The notes under the pieces: generated by a model
What the model saw: the letters and a program-made list of their open reading frames with translations, nothing else
Database searches by the model: none
What the model was told of the DNA's origin: nothing
Part shown: positions 50,413 through 62,560 of the stretch, in pieces
Layout of the letters: each line of letters begins with the position of its first letter
How positions within the stretch are numbered: the first letter of the stretch is position 1
Program-made: the position numbers and the translations under genes
Source of the DNA: Synchiropus splendidus
Taxonomy: Eukaryota; Chordata; Actinopteri; Syngnathiformes; Callionymidae
DNA: 64,000 bases
Reading direction: 5' to 3'
Assembly (NCBI RefSeq): GCF_027744825.2
Contig: NC_071347.1
Span: 12,089,501-12,153,500 of the forward strand

Positions 50413-53400
50413 ATACACACTCACACTGATGTTAGGTTTGTGGGTGGTTTTAGGAGGCGAGGCTCACTACTGTCTTTATATATATTACATGTGTTCTGAG
50501 TTTTTTTCTAGACAAAACACACAGAGGTTAATTCATGACTTGAAATTGTCAATAGATGTCCCATGTTGCATGGATGGATCCAGTGAATGGTAAATAAGTT
50601 GATTAGTTATTAGGTGCCTGTATAGCTAGATGGTTGAGGATCAGTGGTAATGATTGGTGGTAGATATTGATATTATGATGTTTCACCACTCCTTGTCTAG
50701 ATGTTTCTAGTGGCGCTATTTATACTTGACTTCAAGAATTGTAATTGCTTAAGTTACCATGGCTGAGAGCGCAAACAGCACTTTGACACAGTTGTTGAAT
50801 TTATTGGGATTAAAAAAACAAATGAAATTCTCACTATTTTTAATGTAGCCATTAGCTCAGGAAGCTCGAAGTTGTGACTCATCCCAAGTACAATGAGTGC
50901 TTATGTTTCCCCTTGTTCAACAGGAGGGCGAAACAAGTGATCCCAAGGCTTTCACTCACGTTCTTTTTGCCAGTTTCCTGAGAATTTAATATACTTTTAA
51001 CAAGAGTTTCCCCACTACGGGTCCATCCTGGTGGTCTTAATGATGTGTTTTATGGCTTTTAAAATTCTGCCTGGATACAACAGGGGCAGCGTGATGTGAA
51101 GGCTGTGGGTGATTATGTTGACTACCAAGTGCAATGATTGTTCATTGATTTGCCTTACTGTTTATTTTAATTTATGCTCCATGAGGGGGATGTGTGTTGA
51201 CAGACGCATGCTGATGTCTCGTACAGATTCGTGTGACTGCTGATGACTATGAAATTTAAACGCTTTCATTATTCACTGCTGCCATTACACTTTAGTGTTG
51301 CCATGGAAACAGCTTCTGTTATTTTTGTGACAAGCGTATTTGAAAATTCAGACCTTATTTAGTGAATGTACTGGATATATTGTCATCATACCAGGCGCTT
51401 TTATCATTAGTTTGAATTTTGTCAAAGAATCAGACGTTTCATGGAAAGCAAGTTGAAAATAACTACTTTGACTTTCATTTTGTCTCACTACCCAAAAACA
51501 CACTATTTATATTGCATGAAGAAGTGTTGCATTAGAGACTTCTGAGTACTGACACAACTTCTTCTTTTAGCTGTGCTGTCTTTTCACTTTCAAATTTGAA
51601 TAACCAAGTGAGTTACACATAACAAATGTTGCTTGTCTGCTAACATGGTTTACAGACTTTTTTTCTAGTATCTGCCAAGCACCTCTCTCTGTCTTCAACC
51701 TTGTCATTTTTCGTTTATACAGGAGGTCGCTGAATGTTTCATCAAGTATGAATCGCATGATTTTTTTTTTTGTTTCGCCCTCGGCCCATGGTAGAAAAGT
51801 GTCATTACAAACGGTTATGAAAACTGAAGGGTCTCTTCGATCAATTCTAGTGACCAGGTCACCAGACTTAGCATGCACAGTGTTTGACTGTAAAGAGCAG
51901 AAAAACTCAATCATGAAATTCAGACCAGCTGTGTCACATCTGTGTTGGTTATTGGTTCTGCTTGTGCGTTTGTGAGTGTTGAAGCTAATAATTGAACAGA
52001 GAGCAGCTGGCGAGTTCAGTGTTTAGCACAGATGGCTACTGAAGTGAACCTGGAGTTCAAGCCCTCCTTCACTCCAGAACAAAACCCAAGCATATTTCAT
52101 ATTTTGCCATTCTACTCTAGACAAGATGTTCCTATCTTCTCTTATGATCGCAATCTTTTGGTCGTAATGCTGTTGCTTCAGCACATGCCAACACTTTCCC
52201 TTCGTTCATAAAGCTTTATTGATACCATTCTGCTTGTCATGTCAAAACATAAAGAGTTATACGTGAAGTGTGTGCAGAGGACCGGAAACATAAATATGGA
52301 GCAATGTCTCCAGAGACAGGTTGAGGCAGAGTCGGTTAACAGGTCTCAGTGGAAACATCACCAAGTGAACCTGTTTCTGTTTTTGGTGAGAGGTTTCATC
52401 ATAGCTGAGCCGCAGTTATGAGCATGTGTGTACGAGTTCGCCTTGAGAGCAGCCTGCTGACCTCTCCGTGCTAATGGGTCTTCGTGGAAACTAAAACAAA
52501 GACTGTGAGTTTTCACGCTGATGTTGTTCATGTGGTTTGGACCAATACCGTTTCAGTTCATCATAGACATGTTGGTTACAGAGGCTGCACTGACCCAAGG
52601 GTGATACTCACTTCAATAGTGGTTCCTATTATCGCAATAGGGTTTATAGTCATATAGCATAGTCATATTAGTTTATTAGTTAGTCCTTTTCTGTCCATCA
52701 GTTTTCTATCTGTCAGTGGCTTTGTTATCGCTTACTTGTACATCTTTTTGTATCAACTCATGAGTGGAAACTAGAGCGATCCATTGAAAATTGAAATCTG
52801 TGTAGACTTAAATAACCTCCACGGTGCATTCTTGTCTTGTCAGATGCATTACTACAAACAAAATAGCTCAGTGGAAAGCCTGAAATTCTTATTTATCATT
52901 ATCTCATTCTGTAAACCAGCAGGTGGCATCATGTCTACTGTATACTCAGGAAGATTGCTGATGTCTGATGCGTGGTCACAAAGGTCAAATGAAAATGTAT
53001 CATTCCTCAACCTTCACTGACTTCCCCTCGCTCAAATTAGCTGAAAATGTGACCTATACATAAATTTCCCCATCAATAAACCAGTCAGTATTTGATTTTC
53101 AACTGATGCTCTTGAAAGTGCCGTCAGTGCTGTGCTGTTCACAAGATGAAGTTTCACTGCCTCATCAAGAGCTAAAACAGAAGTGGATATTGAGTTAGAC
53201 ACCCACAACTTGAAGTGTGAATGTGTGCGCACCATCACATCCAGCTCGGCTTGTGTGACGCTGACAGCAGCAGCAGTATCACTGTGGTGCTAGCGGGTCA
53301 ACTGTCAGGTCGGAATCAAAGGTCATGTTTGTCCATTTTATGTCAACATGGCTGCCACAAATTATGATCTACAAGATGTTATTAAATGGGCAGCGTGATA

Positions 53401-56050
53401 GAAATCATTACATTATTGATGCTACCGAAAATTTCATTGTACTTCATAGTTAATATCCTATATTTAAGTGCAAAAACGCATATATATTTTAATTTGTTCT
53501 TCAGTGTGACAATAATCATATAATTAATTTATAAATATATAAATCTCATTTCATCCGCCAATATTTCATTTACATTTTGGGCTTGCGTGTGGAATTAAAA
53601 GTCTCAATATTATTTATTGCATATCTTCCAAGGTAGTGTATTGTTGCACTAAAGTATGTGTTTGCTCTCCAATTATTTTATTTAGATTAAAAATACTGTT
53701 CAAGTATTCACACAATATAAAAATGCATTGGCATTAGCAAGCATTCATAGAGGTGCCGAAATTTCCAAAGGTTGCATTCAAACTAGTTACATAAACAAAC
53801 TTCTTCTGTTCCTGAGGGCAGATGTTTTGTTTTGCGGACCCTCCATGCATCTCCCACCAGCGTCAGTGTATGACGATGGCTACTGGCTTCTTCCCCTCTG
53901 GCTGGCCCTCCCCACATCTAACACAATGGGACCGATTGTCCATGCGACACACACACAGAGTCATACACACACAGAGGGGGCTTTACTCGTGGACTCAGTG
54001 GAGCTCCCCCGCTGCCATATGCCTCATCTCCAGCGGAATGTCATTATCTTCCTTCATTCTTTGTAGAAAACAGAGCACCGAGGTGAAGGAAGAACAGGGA
54101 AAGCATCAGCCAGATCAAGACGGAAGGTTGAGGAAAGGGGCGAGTCAGTCAGCGACTGAGGGTGTGTGTGAGAGAGAGAGTGAAGGGGGGCGGAAGGGGA
54201 AGGAAGGGAGGATGCAGCCAACGCAGGGAGGCAGCAGTTGAAAGCAAGCCTAAACCTGCCGGTGTTTCTCTGCAGCTCCACAGACAAGCAGGAGTTGTTC
54301 TCCGCGTCACCCTGCTTCCTCACATCTCGGATGTGACCTTCACTCAGGTTGGTGCTTTGTTTTTGATTTATGCCTGTCAGCACCGGCACGCTGTCTCTAT
54401 CAAGCTGCACAATGCAGGCGTGGGGCGTTGGGTTTACGGAGCAGCGACATATAGCAGTTTATGATCAGAGGGACCTCATGTGCGTGTGACTGTAGGGTGA
54501 CTGTGGGGCTACAAAAAGAAAGGGTACATCAGACGGTTGGTGCCTAGCGAAACAGACAGTTTTTTAAGGTGTGATTGAGAAGACTGCTTAGTTAACTCTA
54601 TTAGCTATAATATCCTTCAACTGTCTGTGGGAAAATATGCAAGCGTGTGTGTGTGTGTGTGTGTCACTACTTCTGAACAAACACAACTCAGATTTCAAGT
54701 CATCATGACATCGCTGTTGTGACAGAGCATCATGTTGACAGATGCGGTCTGCTGCAATCTCATCCTCAGCCAGGCGGATTTTCAAGCTCAAATCGGAGAG
54801 TATATGCATAGTTGCTCCCCTCATCCCTGCCTTGAACTTTATCCGCAGCCGTATATTTTCCAAAGTGCTCAGTCGACTCCCTGAATGTGGCTGCTAATGT
54901 GGAGAGGCAGCAGCGGGGGGGGGGGGGATCAGATCCTGCTGTTAATTCTGCGATGGAAGGCAGCCGCGCACTAACAAGGCTCTGAACTGCCTATACGTGT
55001 GTGATCCCACTTGGGAGGGGGCTGGGTGTTCCTTTTGGCTACAGAAGCAGGAAATCATTACAAGTCTCAGTCAAGGCTTACCTTCTGTCTGCGTCCTCGC
55101 GTCCAAGCACATACATTGGAATGTATAGTCAGCAGTGGCAGTCGACTATTTCAGGATGGATTCTAGTGGCTTCATTACAATTTGGAGTAATTGATAATCT
55201 AACATGATCTCTCATGTGCAACCTGCTTTGAACATCACTTAAGAATGAGGATTTTAATGATGCTGTCATAATATGCTGTGTGAAGTATGACAGCACTTTT
55301 TTTGCAGTGATATAAAGGTGTGTTGGGCTTTGCATCTCATAACTACGCTGCGTCCTTCAGGTTACTCTGGTTTCTGCCATCATAGACACTCTTGCGATGC
55401 CACTAAGTGGCACCTTATTTTTTGGCTATGACTTTCAACAGGAGGGGGATTGAAATAATTCACTTGACATGACACCAAATGCCTAGAAATGTGGTGTACT
55501 GATCAGTTCTCCTGCAATCCTCTCACTAATTTGCGGGGTAATTACAACAAGGAAGGGACTTCAAATATGTGATGTGCAAAGCATGTTTAAGGGAGAACAT
55601 TCCGCTCTGTTATGGTTTGACTAGAATGAGGAAGAAGAAGTTGAGAGCCACTAAAGAATTTTCTCATGCTTAAAAGGAGAAGGATTCTTTTGTATATGCT
55701 TGTTCTGGTGCTTATGTATCTGAGTGTTTAAGTGGGTCATATTTGTCACTTGCATTACCAAGCCATGGTGAAGCATGGAAATAAAAATGGAATAAAAAGT
55801 TTGCAACTAGCTACCCAGTCAATCTCAGAAAAAAAGGTTTTATGCCGTCTTGCTCATGCTTTAAGCCAAAATGCAAAACATTTCATTGATCTTGCTCATA
55901 TGGCGTTAAACACCAGGCCTGTACTTTTATAAAGGTTTAGACCATGACTGATGGTAATGTTATGTCCTCATGAATGAGACTACTTAAGGCCATCAGAACT
56001 CACCCGAGACTATGCATTGGGACTTCTTTATTTTGGCAAATAAATGACAT
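50413..56050. other. No gene recognised
   Basis: Frames up to about 139 codons (for example 53,822-54,241) have low-complexity composition and no domain. A GC-rich, purine-rich patch at 54,060-54,345 contains a TTTCTCTGCAG acceptor-like site and an ACTCAG|GTTGGT donor-like site and could be a 5' untranslated exon, but nothing confirms it. A near-consensus CTCF-like core is at 52,916-52,929. A (GT)n tract is at 54,640-54,664 and a G13 run at 54,915. Confidence 0.4.
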
Positions 56051-56108
56051 AGATTAGATTAGATTAGTTAGCCTTTATTAGTCTCACAGTGGGGAGCTGT
56101 GTAATATC
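56050..56108. repeat. Fish SINE-like end fragment (TTTATTAGTCTCACAGTGGGG)
   Basis: GATTAGATTAGATTAG leads into CCTTTATTAGTCTCACAGTG, wording typical of a widespread fish retroposon end (AGATTAGATTCAACTTTATTGTCCCACAGTGGGG). The rest of the element is not recognised. Confidence 0.55.
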
Positions 56109-56180
56109 TACGTCAGAAGAGTTGCAGTGGAGATAAAAGTCATTCATTAACCTTGTATTGTTGTTCTTGTTGTTTCTGTG

Positions 56181-56182
<2 letters not shown>

Positions 56183-56246
<64 letters not shown>
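56183..56246. repeat. (TA)n microsatellite
   Basis: About 62 bases of TA repeat. Confidence 0.97.
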
Positions 56247-56248
<2 letters not shown>

Positions 56249-56536
56249 TCTAAAATGATTCTATTCACCCATCACTAACTAAATGAGTTTTGTGACACTT
56301 TTATATAGCTCAGACATTCTCTACATACATAAAGCATGGAGGGAGATCTTGTGTACACATGGATGCCTCTCCTTTTGTTTTGAAAAACATTACCCACTTA
56401 TGGCTTATGTCGATACACGCGCTAACATCATACAGAGGAGGGAGAATGGAGAGTGACATTTGCAAAGCTACCTTCACCTGAAAGTTAAAAATAAGAAGAC
56501 ATCAAGTTAGCTCAAATGTCAATATTGACGTTGTCC

Positions 56537-56586
56537 CCTCTCTCTCTTTCTTTCTCTCTCTCTTTCTCTTTCCCTCTCCCTCTCTG
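56537..56586. repeat. (CT)n-rich polypyrimidine tract
   Basis: Imperfect CTCTCTCT/CTTTCT tract of about 50 bases directly before the GTCCCCACA-type repeat. Confidence 0.85.
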
Positions 56587-56599
56587 GTTGCTTATTTAA

Positions 56600-56872
56600 T
56601 CCCGTCTAGTGGGCACCAGTTTTTGACAAAACACTATCCTAGTGAGGACTGTAGGAATTTCGTGGGGACCATTTGGCTCTAGTCTGAAAGGTTAAGCCTC
56701 AGTTTGAGGATGATGACGTCAAAATAACTGGGTGATTATTATTGGGTGTCAGTTTGGCTCAGAGTCCTGGTTAAAGTTAGCCATCTGTTTTCGGGCGAGA
56801 GGCTGGGGACAGCATTATGTCACTGAGAAACCTCACAATGTCCCCACAAGGATAGCAATACAAACATGTTTG
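56600..56872 (+). repeat. Teleost GTCCCCACA-type interspersed repeat, copy 3
   Basis: Same block order as the 12,420-12,712 copy: GAGGACTGTAGGAATTTCG, CCTCAGTTTGAGGATGA, TTAAAGTTAGCCATCTGTTT, GAGAGGCTGGGGACAGCAT and TGTCCCCACAAGGATAGCAA. Confidence 0.7.
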
Positions 56873-59800
56873 TTGGTCTCGTTCTTTGTCTGGTCGTGTT
56901 CTTGACTCACTCTTGGCTCTGGTCTTGACTACAACACTACGCAGTGTGTTCTGCTCATAGTGATGCTACTTGTTTTATATTGTACTTAATGTGATTCACA
57001 GTGCTGAAAAGTTGGGACTACGAGTCACTTGAGGTATTGTACATACAGTATAGAGTGACCTGAAATAGTCACCCTGGGATGGACAGGTCTTCTTGTCGAC
57101 TTCATTTCAAGACACCTTCCTTTCGCGAGTCAAGGACATTCGAGTTTGTCCTCAGTGTTTTAGTCAAAACGCTGTGTCACGTTTCTTAAAAGGCTCCAGT
57201 TGATTGCATCCTCTCCTCTACTCAGCAGTTTGTCTTTCTGTATCCGATGACTAGAAGAGAAATGCTGATTCTGTTTGACACGGTATTCCTGCAGGACGTG
57301 TCAGATTAAACGCTGCGTTTGTCTGCGTCTTTGAACGAGCGTGTGACAGAGAGAGAGTTGTGTGTATCTGAGATAACGTTGGGATACAGAAACGCAGGTC
57401 TGGTCGGACAGATTATTATTATCCGAATGATGTCTGGTTGAAGAGGGACCATGTTTAAGGCAATTCCTCCTGTCTGGACTCTGTTGGGCGCCCAGATTTG
57501 GCTTCGCCTGCAGGCTTGTTTTCATGACTGCAGAGCTTTTTGGTGCATTCCAGCTCAGCACTCAGAATCTGGGCACCAGTGCACCAAGTCTGAAGGACTC
57601 ATTCATGCTGAGCACAAGGATTCTGCTTGAGACAATGATCCTCCTTTATCGACAAAATATTCTGCATCTATTAAGTTCTATACATTATGTATTGAAGCTA
57701 GCCTGTTTAGCATAAAGCGTCAATTATCCAGAAGAATAAACATAAGCACAGATTGAGAGCTTTTCTTCTTGAAATGTTGAGTGTAAAGCCGTTCTTTTGC
57801 GTGGTCGATTTCAGATGTATTAGTTATTTCTCTTAATTATGAATCCAGCCACTGGCCATGTTGAGTTAGCTCACAAAAAAAAATATTTTTCTGCAGTTTA
57901 CTTATCATATATTTCTCTGGTTGTGGGGGAAAAGTGTTTGTGTTTGTGCATTGGTGTGCGCCACCATGTTGTTTCCCACTGATGCTCTGGACAAACAGGC
58001 TGGAGTTTATTCACCGCACGGAGAACATTCATAGCAGCGGATGTTGCTAAGTGGGATCTCTCAGCACAAACAGTGAGTCCGTTGTTGTGCATACAAGTTC
58101 TCTACAGTTTCTGTCGGCACGGTAAGAGCTGGAGCCCCCCTCCATCTCCTGCTTGGTCCCTGTCGGCCAACTTCTTTGTGACGCCTAGCCATAGCACTGC
58201 TACATTTCTTTTGCACTTGGTTTAGTTGCTTAGAGAGAGCCACTGGTTAAACCCAGAGAAACAAGTGATGTGTTCGATATGGATGCTAAACTGTGACTGC
58301 TGTGACTACAAGTATGAAATAATCTCCTACCCAAACTTTGGCTGCAAAATTTCCCATCAAGATTTGCAGCTCAGGTGGCGGCGCAGCCGTTAGGAAAACA
58401 CATGGATATAAGGCATAACTTGTTACCTGCACCAAGGAGGTTATGTCTTCAATGGCATTGATTTGTTTTGTTCGTCTGTGTTCAAAATAACTTGTCTCAG
58501 GAAATATGTGAAATGGAAAAAGGGGCAAATGATTCAGTTGTAGGCTCGAAATCGCCATATGGATCCAGGAAAATTTTCCCAGGATTCTTTAACATTGGTA
58601 CTATTTTCGGCCAGATTGACACTTGGATTTGATGGATACTGATAGACACTGGGATTTCATGCTATGGCTGCGCTGATGCTGCTCGGCGGAGGTTTGCGCT
58701 CTCTCCTTGAACATGTAAGAAATGTACTTGAATAGTTCGGCTGAGAACAGCAAGACCTTTATCTACTTAGTAAACTAGAGCACATCTTTAGTACCAGTAT
58801 CTGAGAAGTTCTCAGAGGATTATTTTTAGCCCGACTTGTATTTTCTAACTAGTCAGTTATTTAGGATGGAATTTTAAATGACAAATGTTTTGTTGACAGA
58901 CCAACAGCAAAACATTGTTATGGTTTCGGAGTGGGGTTCACGGGTCTGTGGGGTTCGCTCTCACTGATGCCCGTCACATGAGAAAACAGCAGGTCGCTGC
59001 TTTTTATAGTGAGCTTATTTTCTTTCTCATTCTCAGACAAGACACTTGAGTCCATGTGGCCTTGTTTTGCTCTTGTTCCGCTCTATAAAAGTTTCACTGA
59101 GGTTAAAATAATTTTGCGTTGTGCGCGCAGGATACCAGCTGTCTTTGTTTATCATGGTTAAAAGAAAATGACTGATGTCTGGTGGAGTCCTCTGGGCGCA
59201 GTCTGACAGTTTGGTTGTTGATATTGATTGGCAGATTTAGAGCTCATGTCGCTGCAGCTGTGATCAGTCATCTATGGTGGACAGTTCAGTCCCGGTGGTG
59301 TTAGAAGAAACAAAGAAGGAGGAAGCTGATGTGAAAATATGAGCGTGGGCAAAAGGGAAAAGCCAAAGGAAAGTGGTCATTGTCTACTATCACTCGTCTT
59401 TCATCGCTCAGCCAACACAGACACTTGCTCTTGATCGTTGTGTACAGTCATTTATGCATGCTCTCCCAAAAGACAGCCGACAGGAAGTAATTAAACAAGA
59501 TGACTGCTGTTCAGACCCAGGATCACAGTGGTCCCAGTCACACAGTTGACCTGCCCTCATTAGACATGGGCCACGGAGCTCGTTCAGATCATGCTGAAAG
59601 CTTATCCTCACACACTGAGCCACTACTGGAATCATGCTGGGATGGTCCGCACATCACCACACCTGTTTGTGTTTACATGGGCGCTGTAGTATGATGAAAA
59701 AGTACATTTCACAGGGAGTTTTTCAGTGAAGACAGATTGATTTTTTATCTTCATTTTGAGGACACTGTTGTGGTTCAGGTGAAAAAAGGAGCTTTGTGGA

Positions 59801-60319
59801 AAGGCAAAGCTATTGACCTACATTCCTACCTCACCTTTGGTCACACGTTTCATGTGGTGACCGAAAGATAGAGGAAGCTGCCGAAATGAATTCCACTGTG
59901 CTGGGTGTCTGGTGTCTCATGTCTGGGCACACACATAGATTTTTCGAAATATTAAGTGATTTTTTTTTAATCTGTCAGAGACCCCACACATGAAGATAAA
60001 AAAGTCTGCGGTTTATCGTTATATTTGTGGTGTGGAGAAGCTTTTCTCCTAATGTGGCCGGAAATCTCATGTCATAAAACTAAGTGGATACATCACTATA
60101 AACATGAAACACAAGGAGCAAAAGGGGATGTTTTGTTTTTTTTCATCGTTACACATGTGACCCCTTTTAGAAGTAAAGCAGGATGTCACCTTGAAGAAGC
60201 TCAGAGTAGAACCCTTGCTCCTCTGCATTGTGAGTATTCAGCAATGGTAACTGAAAACACATTCTCACTACTAAAGTGTTCCATCGTAAAGTGGACATCT
60301 GCGTCCAATGCTGATGAAT
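56873..60319. other. No gene recognised
   Basis: Open frames are short and without motifs. A 22-codon ATG frame at about 59,276 lacks a donor and is not called. Confidence 0.4.
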
Positions 60320-60402
60320 AGTAGTGATGGGTAAATGAGGCTTCATTGTTGAGGTTTCATGAAACAATGTCCTGATTTTCAGAGGCCACCAGATGCCGTC
60401 TG
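60320..60402. mobile_element. Left half of the palindromic MITE family
   Basis: TAGTAGTGATGGGTAAATGA, GGTTTCATGAAACAATGTCC and CAGAGGCCACCAGATGCCG follow the left arm of the full-length copy at 39,872-40,075, with an insertion before the palindrome. Confidence 0.6.
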
Positions 60403-62399
60403 CTTTTTTTCTCTTCCACATAACACTCAAGAGGAGTGATTGAGGTTAGGACGCTGCTTTACTCGAAGTTAGATGTCACTATTACATTGCAGCTAATGTG
60501 GTGTTTCCAACATACAGTAATTCGGAGGGACTTATGCGTCACTCTTCAATGCGAAAGTGCACTTGTCACTCTTGAATGCAAAAGTGTACTTGAGAACAGT
60601 TGATATTTGGTGTGTAGGGAGTGAGAATGAGTCGCCAGAGATAATCGTTTTTACTTCAGTTCTTGTACTCAGGAATACAATTTGGGCCAGCTGATTATTA
60701 TTATTATGTTCTTGTTTTTCTTTTTGCACATTAACTAAAAACACGTTGGGTTTTCAAGTGTTTTATAGATCCCAGGCTGAGTGCAGATATGACTGTTTCA
60801 AAGTGATAATACCATGATCTCCCCATCGACTGAGCTTCTCCCCAATTATCAGGCTTTTTTTCCGGCTCGTAACCTTTCTGATTTGTTTCCACACCATTGA
60901 TCTCATTTGCACATGTCTGCTTAAACAGGCTGCTGAAAAGGTCTCTCCTTCCTGGACTTCTGTTCATGACTTTATGAACTCTGTTTTCTGTTTGAGATCT
61001 AATGAGAAACAAACATGAGCCTTTGTCAAAATGTTGTTTAAAACCAGTTAAGTCTGTATTCCCTCAGAAGGCTCTATGAACGCCGCGACTCTCTGAATAA
61101 TAGCCCATTTGCTGTCGCAAATTTTGTCATACTTTCTGTTTAAGTCGTTTTCACAGGGTCCCGTCTGGTCTCCTTGACCACTGGAGACAACCTTGGTCTT
61201 TTAATTTTCACTCTATTATGCTCATGACAGAAAACCATCACTCTCTTGTAATTGTCCATTATGTACGGACAGTCTCCCGCATCTGCTCTCTTTTTTAGGA
61301 GCCAATTTCTCGTGTGTCGCCCATGAACCTTCACACACACCCACGTTTCCGCCAGACAGGGCATCTCCGTGATTAAAGGGGTGTTACCCATTTTCCATTA
61401 TTTATGAGCTTCCTTTGAAGAGTAGTTATTTCTCTCTGGGGCGGCCTCGATAATGGAGGTTACTTTGCATTTTTGCGTGGGGATGTGGGGAAAATGGTCT
61501 GTGTAATGATTTTATTACTCTGCTGTTTAGAGTTTTACATTTGATGTCAGCAGTTGTTTTTAATATGTGGAAGGCATGTACTCCCATCACTGTCTGCTGT
61601 GATGGACAGGAAATCATTTATGTATCCATATCTATTTAAGTATAAACTCCTATGCTGCTGTGGTTGACTCATTAAGATAATACTTTGTTTGATATTTGTT
61701 CATTACATTTTATAGTGTGGATTTACTCTGCAAGAAGGGATTGTTTGTTTTGCATTACAAACATTATTGCAGTTTGTATGTCGACTTAGTCCAGGCTTTT
61801 AACTCTACATTTATTCTCTCTATAGTTTGTGTTTCTGGCTTTTTTTTATTATTTTAATGTGATATGAAAGGCTTGGACTTGCAGCTGTCATGTACCCCAT
61901 GTACCCGTCCATAACAATTGACTCGGATTTGCTGACTCAAAACCTATAGTACAGGGGTCCTCACTATGTGCCTCATCGCGTCACCCTTTCAGGCTATATT
62001 CCAACTGCTTTTACTGCTGGTCAATCTAATGCACCGCATTTCTGCTTTTTTTAAAAGAACGTCATAATGCGATTGGCAGATTATGATGTAAGCGGTTCGC
62101 TAGTAAGAAGCCTGGATTGCTTGTTAAATATTAACTCTTTATGGTGCACTGACTTCCCCCTGCCACTGGATTGCTGCTACAGTTTCACATTAATATTTTG
62201 ACCTTCAAACCTGACTTTCTCTGTGATCGCTCTGTCAAAGATTACAAGGCTTTAAACATGAAGCGACACACTGAAGGAACGACCTCCCCCCTCACCTTCT
62301 CCTCCCTCCCTCGCGCTCACCTGACAACTCTGGTTTCTAGGAAACCGGTTTGAGCAGTGACGACGCAGCTTCCCTGATGGTGAGGTAGTCGCTGCTGAC
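60403..62399. other. No gene recognised
   Basis: AT-rich spacer with no supported exon. CAGGGGTCCTCACTATGTGC at about 61,953 resembles a hAT end. Confidence 0.4.
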
Positions 62400-62465
62400 A
62401 TGAAGCGAGCAGCTGTTAGTGGGCACTCTTCAGAGGAAGAGAACCACGGTGGCATGCAGGCGTGA
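62400..62465 (+). other. Upstream ORF (21 codons) before putative first exon D
   Basis: ATG at 62,400 reads MKRAAVSGHSSEEENHGGMQ then A and stops at TGA 62,463-62,465, in a different frame from the ATG at 62,494 and ending 28 bases before it. It could act as a uORF. Alternatively GC|GTGAGT at 62,461 is a strong donor, which would make this a first exon in phase 2 instead. Confidence 0.3.
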
Positions 62466-62493
62466 GTGGGACAAACTTGGAGGAAGTTAGGTG

Positions 62494-62560
62494 ATGGATG
62501 AACGCAGCGTAGTGGGCAGGTTGGAGCCGAGACAGCCGCACTGGAGATCACACCTGTCAG
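62494..62560 (+). CDS. Putative alternative first coding exon D
   Basis: ATG opens 22 codons, MDERSVVGRLEPRQPHWRSH then LS, ending G|GTATAC in phase 1, as do segments A, B and C. The peptide is arginine-rich and unstructured. The surrounding 62,270-62,560 is GC-richer than its flanks, fitting a promoter-proximal exon. The gene would continue beyond the window on the plus strand. Confidence 0.35.

Noticed and set aside
53822..54410. Overlapping frames on both strands around 54.1 kb
   Set aside because: They arise from purine-rich low-complexity sequence; no motif, and the possible splice signals are unconfirmed.
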